From the NCBI RefSeq assembly GCF_001426585.1, contig NZ_LMEI01000009.1, positions 596,247 through 660,246 of the forward strand: a DNA stretch of 64,000 bases, read 5' to 3'. This DNA is from Streptomyces sp. Root431 (GTDB lineage: Bacteria > Actinomycetota > Actinomycetes > Streptomycetales > Streptomycetaceae). The translations under genes and the position numbers were made by a program. The notes beneath the pieces are model-generated. The model saw only the letters and a list, made by a program, of their open reading frames with translations, was not told the origin of the DNA and ran no database searches. Each line of letters begins with the position of its first letter. Positions within the stretch are counted from its first letter, which is position 1. This document shows, in pieces, positions 59,449 through 64,000 of the stretch.

Positions 59449-60822
59449 ATGAGCGAACGACTGATCGTGATCGGTGGCGACGCGGCGGGCATGTCCGCCG
59501 CGTCACAGGCGCGCAGGCTCAAGGCCGTCGGGGAGTTGGAGATCGTCGCCTTCGAGCGGGGTCACTTCTCCTCGTACTCGGCCTGCGGCATCCCGTACTG
59601 GGTCGGCGGGGACGTCGCCGAGCGGGGCGAGCTGATCGCCCGCTCCCCGGAGGAGCACCGGGCCCGGGACATCGACCTGCGGATGCGGACCGAGGTGACG
59701 GCGATCGACGTGCCGGGGCGGCGGGTGCTCTCCCGGGACCTCGACGGGGGTACGGAGGCGTGGACGGGCTTCGACAAGCTGGTGATCGCGACCGGGGCCC
59801 GGCCGCTGCGACCGCCGCTGCCGGGGATCGACGCGCCCGGTGTGCACGGGGTGCAGACCCTCGACGACGGCCAGGCGCTGCTCGACTCGCTGGAGCGGAC
59901 GCCGGGACGGCGGGCGGTCGTCGTCGGCGCCGGCTACATCGGCGTGGAGATGGCGGAGGCGCTCCTCGCCCGGGGGTACGAGGTGACGGTCCTGACGCGG
60001 GGCGCGCAGCCGATGGCGACGCTCGATCCGGACATGGGCCGGCTGGTCCACCGGGCGATGGACGGGCTGGGGATCACGACCGTCGTCGACGCCGAGGTGA
60101 CAAAGATCCTGACCGGTTCGGACGGCCGGGTACGGGCGGTGGCGACGGCCGCCGACGAGTATCCGGCGGACGTGGTGGTCCTGGGGACGGGCGTGGTGCC
60201 CGAGACCTCGCTCGCCCGGGCGGCGGGGCTGCCGCTGGGCGCGCACGGCGGGCTGCTCACCGACCTCGCGATGCGGGTGCGCGGCCACGAGGACATCTGG
60301 GCGGGCGGCGACTGCGTGGAGGTCCTGGACCTGGTCTCGGGCCGGGAGCGGTACGTGCCGCTGGGGACGCACGCGAACAAGCACGGCCAGGTCATCGGGG
60401 CAAACGTCGGCGGCGACTACGCCACCTTCCCCGGCGTGGTGGGCACGGCCGTGTCGAAGGTGTGCGACCTGGAGATCGCGCGGACGGGCCTGCGGGAGAA
60501 GGACGCCCGGGAGGTGGGGCTGCGGTTCGTGACGGTGACGGTGGAGTCGACGAGCCGCGCGGGCTACTACCCCGGGGCCGCGCCGATGACGGTGAAGATG
60601 CTGGCGGAGCGGCGTACGGGCCGGCTGCTCGGCGTGCAGATCGTGGGCCGCGAGGGCGCGGCCAAGCGCGTGGACATCGCGGCGGTGGCGCTGACGGCGG
60701 GGATGACCGTGGAGGCGATGACGGCCCTGGACCTGGGGTACGCGCCGCCGTTCTCGCCGGTGTGGGACCCGGTCCTGATCGCGGCGCGGAAGGCGACGGC
60801 GGCGGTCCGAGCGGCGGGCTGA
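59449..60822 (+). CDS. CoA-disulfide reductase-like FAD oxidoreductase
   Basis: 457 residues. FAD loop LIVIGGDAAGMSAASQ, the single active-site Cys in SYSACGIPYWVGG, NAD(P) loop VVVGAGYIGVEMAEAL, IWAGGDCVEV and the C-terminal SxxPP-like GYAPPFSPVWDPVLIAARKA are typical of the CoA-disulfide/NADH oxidase group (single Cys forms). Likely role: keeping thiols or CoA reduced. Actinobacteria use mycothiol, so the true substrate may be different. ATG 59449. The terminator at 60829 separates it from the convergent hemE. Confidence 0.88.
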   Translation: MSERLIVIGGDAAGMSAASQARRLKAVGELEIVAFERGHFSSYSACGIPYWVGGDVAERGELIARSPEEHRARDIDLRMRTEVTAIDVPGRRVLSRDLDGGTEAWTGFDKLVIATGARPLRPPLPGIDAPGVHGVQTLDDGQALLDSLERTPGRRAVVVGAGYIGVEMAEALLARGYEVTVLTRGAQPMATLDPDMGRLVHRAMDGLGITTVVDAEVTKILTGSDGRVRAVATAADEYPADVVVLGTGVVPETSLARAAGLPLGAHGGLLTDLAMRVRGHEDIWAGGDCVEVLDLVSGRERYVPLGTHANKHGQVIGANVGGDYATFPGVVGTAVSKVCDLEIARTGLREKDAREVGLRFVTVTVESTSRAGYYPGAAPMTVKMLAERRTGRLLGVQIVGREGAAKRVDIAAVALTAGMTVEAMTALDLGYAPPFSPVWDPVLIAARKATAAVRAAG

Positions 60823-60828
60823 GACGGC

Positions 60829-60858
60829 GACGCCTCCGCCCGGTGAGGCGGAGGCGTC
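60829..60858. terminator. Bidirectional terminator, flavoprotein/hemE
   Basis: Perfect 12-bp stem GACGCCTCCGCC/GGCGGAGGCGTC with a six-base loop between convergent genes. Confidence 0.85.
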
Positions 60859-60877
60859 GGCGGGGCGTGAGCGATCG

Positions 60878-61954
60878 TCAGACGGCCGTGCGCGTGTGCA
60901 CGTAGTCGACGAGGCGCGTCAGGGCGTCCGGGTCCATCGACGGCATGACGCCGTGGCCCAGGTTGAAGACGTGGCCTTCCAGGTCCTTCGCGGCGGCGAG
61001 GACCTCGTCGGCCTTCTCCTCGACGACCTCGGGCGAGGCGAACAGCACGGCGGGGTCGAGGTTGCCCTGCAGCGCCTTGCCGGGGCCGACGCGGCGGGCG
61101 GCCTCGTCGAGCGGGACGCGCCAGTCGACGCCGACGACGTCCGCGCCGGCCTCGCCCATGAGGCCGAGCAGCTCGCCCGTGCCCACGCCGAAGTGGATGC
61201 GCGGGACGCCGTAGCCGGCGACGGCGTCGAAGACCTTCACGGAGGCCGGCATCACCGAGCGGCGGTAGTCGGCCGGGGCCAGGGCGCCCACCCAGGAGTC
61301 GAAGAGCTGCACGGCGGAGGCGCCGGCCTCGATCTGGACCTTGAGGAAGGCCGAGGTGATCTCGGCGAGGCGGTCGAGCAGGTCGGCCCAGAGCTGCGGG
61401 TCGCCGTACATCATCGCCTTGGTGCGCTCGTGGCTGCGGGACGGGCCGCCCTCGACGAGGTAGCTCGCGAGGGTGAAAGGCGCGCCGGCGAAGCCGATGA
61501 GCGGCGTCTCGCCGAGCTCGGCGGTGAGCATCCCGATGGCCTCGGTGACGTAGTGGACGTCCTCGGGGGTCAGGTCGCGCAGCCGGGCCAGGTCGGCGCG
61601 GGTGCGGATGGGGTCGGCGACGACCGGGCCGACGCCGGGCTTGATGTCGAGGTCGAGGCCGATGGCCTTGAGCGGGACGACGATGTCGCTGAAGTAGATG
61701 GCCGCGTCGACCTTGTGGCGCCGGACCGGCTGGAGCGTGATCTCGGTGACCAGCTCGGGCCGCATGCACGACTCGAGCATGGGGATGCCCTCGCGGACCT
61801 TCAGGTACTCGGGGAGGGAGCGCCCGGCCTGCCGCATGAACCAGACGGGGGTGTGCGGCACGGGCTCGCGCCGGCATGCCCTGAGGAACGCGGAGTCGTG
61901 CGTCCGCGACTGCTGCTTCGTCTGCTGGCCCTGCGGGCTGTCCATGGCACTCAC
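60878..61954 (-). CDS. hemE: Uroporphyrinogen decarboxylase HemE
   Basis: 358 residues. Removes four carboxyl groups from uroporphyrinogen III, giving coproporphyrinogen III, the substrate of the HemG-type oxidase 2.8 kb away. HemE marks: TPVWFMRQAGRSLPEYLKVR (active-site Arg), DAAIYFSDIVVPLKAIGLD, IGFAGAPFTLASYLVEGG, VQLFDSWVGALAPADY, HFGVGTGELL, GVDWRVPLDEA and NLGHGVMPSMDPD. The GTG at 61954 (VSAMDSPQ) is used, and the ATG at 61945 is the alternative. Divergent from the DUF3000 gene. Confidence 0.96.
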   Translation of the reverse strand: MSAMDSPQGQQTKQQSRTHDSAFLRACRREPVPHTPVWFMRQAGRSLPEYLKVREGIPMLESCMRPELVTEITLQPVRRHKVDAAIYFSDIVVPLKAIGLDLDIKPGVGPVVADPIRTRADLARLRDLTPEDVHYVTEAIGMLTAELGETPLIGFAGAPFTLASYLVEGGPSRSHERTKAMMYGDPQLWADLLDRLAEITSAFLKVQIEAGASAVQLFDSWVGALAPADYRRSVMPASVKVFDAVAGYGVPRIHFGVGTGELLGLMGEAGADVVGVDWRVPLDEAARRVGPGKALQGNLDPAVLFASPEVVEEKADEVLAAAKDLEGHVFNLGHGVMPSMDPDALTRLVDYVHTRTAV

Positions 61955-62044
61955 GCCCAAATCTTCGCATGTGGCGGGAAGCCGCTCGTGCGGGGCGGGT
62001 GTCCCTCCCCGCACAGAGGCCCCGTTCCGCCTACTCTTCCCCGC

Positions 62045-62746
62045 ATGGCTGCGGCTCAGGGACATTTTTCCGATCATTCCGACGGCAAAAGAGGGACGGA
62101 CGAAACAGCGGACAGTGCGGAGAAGAATCCGGTACCACCCGCCTTCCGGCGGGCGGTGGAGGCGCTGCGGTCGGCGCGGCTGCGACCCGAGATCGAGATC
62201 GACCCGACCAGGCCCCCGCAGCGCCTGGCCCCGTACGCGTACGCGGTGGAGGCGGCCGTCGTCGACGGCGAGGACGACCTGGCGGACGGACGGCTCGTGC
62301 TGCTGCACGACCCGGACGGCCACGAGGCATGGAAGGGGACGTTCCGGCTGGTGACGCTCGTCCGGGCGGAGCTGGAGCCGGAGATGGCGGCCGACCCGCT
62401 GCTTCCCGAGGTGTGCTGGTCCTGGCTGACCGGGGCGATGGAGGCGCGCGGGCTGGCGTACGGGGAGGCGAGCGGGACCGTCACGATGGCGGGCTCGCAC
62501 TATTTCGGCGGGCTCGCGGACCGGAGGCCGGCGACCCAGATCGAGATCCGGGCCTCGTGGACGCCGCGCGAGGGGCTCGGCGGGGTGCCGGACACGGGGG
62601 CGCACCTGGCGGCCTGGTGCGATCTGCTCTGCCAGATCGCGGGCCTGCCGCCCGCACCGGTCGAACCGGGGGCGGGTCCGACGGGCACGGTGACGGGCGC
62701 GGGGGTCGTCTCGCTGCCCCAGCGCCGGGGCCCGCAGCAGGCGTAG
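62045..62746 (+). CDS. DUF3000 domain protein
   Basis: 233 residues. FRRAVEALRSARLRPEIEID, VLLHDPDGHEAWKGTFRLVT, LLPEVCWSWLTGAMEARGLA and ASGTVTMAGSHYFGGLADR match the DUF3000 family of actinobacteria, which sits beside hemE and whiI in streptomycetes. No function is known. ATG at 62045, and the disordered N-terminus is variable. A 13-bp-stem terminator follows. Confidence 0.88.
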   Translation: MAAAQGHFSDHSDGKRGTDETADSAEKNPVPPAFRRAVEALRSARLRPEIEIDPTRPPQRLAPYAYAVEAAVVDGEDDLADGRLVLLHDPDGHEAWKGTFRLVTLVRAELEPEMAADPLLPEVCWSWLTGAMEARGLAYGEASGTVTMAGSHYFGGLADRRPATQIEIRASWTPREGLGGVPDTGAHLAAWCDLLCQIAGLPPAPVEPGAGPTGTVTGAGVVSLPQRRGPQQA

Positions 62747-62750
62747 AAAA

Positions 62751-62803
62751 GACCCCCGAGTGGCCCCTCTCCGGCACGGCAGGAGGGCGTCCACTTGGGG
62801 GTC
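62751..62803. terminator. Terminator after DUF3000 gene
   Basis: 13-bp stem with one G-U pair, GACCCCCGAGTGG (62751-62763) with CCACTTGGGGGTC (62791-62803), four bases after the stop codon. Confidence 0.75.
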
Positions 62804-62988
62804 CGCTCGTAGGATGATCGATCACGCGTCCGAATTGCCCTAATTGTTACTCACCAAATCGTGATCTTTCCCTAAAGGAGGGCGGCACAGCTGCCGAAGG
62901 AGTCAGTGACCCCTTCAGCAGCACGGGTTCGCCCCCGGCTTCATCCCCGAGCCGGCTCCGTCCCGCATCCTTCCCCCCAGGAGGCCTG

Positions 62989-63654
62989 GTGTCCGTTCTC
63001 CTCGAGCAGCCCGCAAGCCTGGTCGCCTACCGCCCGAACAAGCCGACGGCCATGGTCGTCGTGGCCGACCCGCGCGTCCGCTCCACCGTGACCCGCCACC
63101 TGTGGGCCCTCGGAGTACGCGACGTGATCGAGGCTTCTTCCATCGCGGAGGCACGTCCCCGCGTCGGCAACCCGCGCGACATCTGCGTTGCCGACGTCCA
63201 CCTGCCCGACGGCAGCGGCCTGACCCTGCTGTCCGAGACCCGCGCCGCGGGCTGGCCCAACGGCCTCGCCCTCTCGGCCGCCGATGACATCGGCGCCGTA
63301 CGCAACGCCCTGGCGGGCGGCGTGAAGGGCTATGTCGTCACCGGTACCCGGACCAACATCGGTCACCCGACCCGGCCCGGAGCCGCACCCATCGGCTCCG
63401 CCGCCGCACGACTGGGCCACCGCCGCCCCCCGGGTGCCCCGAGCCACCCGGGCGGCTACCGCGAGCTCTCCGGCCGTGAGGTCGAGGTGCTCCGGCTCGT
63501 CGCGGAGGGCCAGTCCAACAAGGCGATCGGCGTCTCCATGGGCCTCTCCGCCCTCACCGTCAAGAGCCACCTCGCCCGCATCGCCCGCAAGCTGGGCACC
63601 GGCGACCGCGCCGGCATGGTCGCGGTGGCCCTGCGGACGGGCATCATCCACTGA
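62989..63654 (+). CDS. whiI: WhiI-like atypical response regulator
   Basis: 221 residues. Receiver-like N-domain and a LuxR/NarL helix-turn-helix (ELSGREVEVLRLVAEGQSNK, LTVKSHLARIARKLG). It matches WhiI, needed for spore septation and maturation in Streptomyces. The phosphorylation pocket is incomplete. Only one acidic residue (D27) stands where a pair is usual, and the conserved Lys is Thr118 (GYVVT). The Asp at the normal site (D69 in VADVHLPDG) remains. This fits WhiI being phosphorylation-independent. Start GTG at 62989 with AGGAGG. An AT-richer 170 bp before it contains GATCACG/CGTGATC arms (about 62818 and 62860). Confidence 0.85.
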   Translation: MSVLLEQPASLVAYRPNKPTAMVVVADPRVRSTVTRHLWALGVRDVIEASSIAEARPRVGNPRDICVADVHLPDGSGLTLLSETRAAGWPNGLALSAADDIGAVRNALAGGVKGYVVTGTRTNIGHPTRPGAAPIGSAAARLGHRRPPGAPSHPGGYRELSGREVEVLRLVAEGQSNKAIGVSMGLSALTVKSHLARIARKLGTGDRAGMVAVALRTGIIH

Positions 63655-63675
63655 CGAAAGGCCCACGAGCAGCCC

Positions 63676-63709
63676 GCGCCTGTCGACGGAACGTTCCGTC
63701 GACAGGCGC
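63676..63709. terminator. Perfect 34-bp palindrome after whiI
   Basis: GCGCCTGTCGACGGAAC followed directly by its reverse complement. It lies 21 bases beyond the whiI stop and 27 before the RNase D start. Best read as a terminator hairpin. It could also hold a dimeric protein site. Confidence 0.7.
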
Positions 63710-63735
63710 TTGCCGTTCACCGATACCCTTGACAG

Positions 63736-64000
63736 GTGACCGACGCCCAAGAGACCGCAGCAGACACAGCACTGCGCACCACCGGGGGCGGCCCCCCGGA
63801 CGACGATGTCCCTGCGAATGGGCTTCCGATCCCGTTGCTGGAGCCCCGCGAGGGGGTTCCGCCCGTCGTCGAGACCGACGAGGCCCTCGCCGAGGTGATC
63901 GCCGCCTTCGCCGCCGGGACGGGCCCCGTGGCCGTCGACGCCGAGCGCGCCTCCGGCTACCGCTACGGGCAGCGCGCCTACCTCGTCCAGCTCCGCCGCG
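63736..64000 (+). CDS. Ribonuclease D-like 3'-5' exonuclease, N-terminal part
   Basis: Partial, cut by the right window edge after about 88 residues. The GTG at 63736 begins VTDAQETAADTALRTT. The first exonuclease motif VAVDAERASGYRYGQRAYLV (Exo I Asp and Glu) shows the DEDD 3'-5' exonuclease fold of RNase D. RNase D trims tRNA 3' ends. In S. coelicolor the gene next to whiI is of this kind. Confidence 0.85.
   Translation, partial: MTDAQETAADTALRTTGGGPPDDDVPANGLPIPLLEPREGVPPVVETDEALAEVIAAFAAGTGPVAVDAERASGYRYGQRAYLVQLRR

Noticed and set aside
63676..63709. Phage attachment site
   Set aside because: No integrase or tRNA nearby. A perfect palindrome just past a stop codon is best read as a terminator.

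Overview
The window looks like the chromosome of a Streptomyces (Actinobacteria). The base composition is very GC-rich, codons strongly prefer G/C at the third position, GTG and TTG starts are frequent, and the gene families are typical of the genus: the whiI sporulation regulator, a DUF4349 lipoprotein, DUF3000, TIGR04222 proteins, DUF1707-FHA, and the coproporphyrin-type heme genes. From memory, the right half (murC/msrB, the DUF692 gene, hemQ, hemG, hemE, DUF3000, whiI, RNase D) follows the order around SCO6060 down to SCO6028 of S. coelicolor. I could not check this by alignment. No rRNA, tRNA, CRISPR array, insertion sequence or prophage was seen. No stretch longer than about 300 bases lacks a gene.

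Layout. 1-3.1 kb: a HEPN-like protein cut by the window edge, then a two-gene secreted module that looks like a copper amine oxidase split into two polypeptides. 3.2-14.6 kb: alpha-glucan and trehalose metabolism (glgX, treY, treZ), interrupted by an MFS exporter, a secreted protein, a degenerate cytochrome P450, an FHA protein and an acetyltransferase. 14.7-22.1 kb: a Xaa-Pro peptidase, a LysR regulator with a TPR partner, a glutamine-amidotransferase-like protein, a nucleoside-kinase-like protein, a glyoxalase-fold protein and an aldo-keto reductase. 22.2-24.5 kb: an EF-G paralogue preceded by a structured leader and a 37-codon ORF. 24.6-30 kb: small accessory and redox genes.

30-33.6 kb: a four-gene polymorphic-toxin locus. 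It has a WXG100-like/YwqJ-deaminase toxin, a SUKH-3 immunity protein, a free-standing second deaminase domain and a larger SUKH-3 protein. 33.7-38.6 kb: housekeeping and stress genes (msrB, murC, a RibD-like reductase, zapE, OsmC). 38.8-45.3 kb: PhoX phosphatase, an NCS2 permease overlapping a PPK2 kinase, a coiled-coil HTH regulator divergent from a tiny membrane protein, and a polysaccharide deacetylase lipoprotein. 45.3-50.8 kb: an ABC transporter, an AIM24 protein, a PTH2-family hydrolase, and a CGNR regulator divergent from a metallo-beta-lactamase-fold protein across a perfect inverted repeat.

50.8-54.2 kb: the most novel-looking locus. A DUF692 (MNIO) enzyme is fused to a C-terminal partner-like domain and followed at once by two TIGR04222 membrane proteins. 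The first of these ends in a 68-residue tail made almost only of Cys, Ser and Gly, and is a plausible substrate for the MNIO enzyme. 54.2-64 kb: a secreted hydrolase, the heme genes hemG-hemQ and hemE, a DUF4349 lipoprotein, a CoA-disulfide-reductase-like flavoprotein, DUF3000, whiI and the start of RNase D.

Short tandem repeats recur at gene ends between about 10 and 48 kb (units of 7, 13, 20-22, 30 and 33 bp), several of them spanning stop codons.
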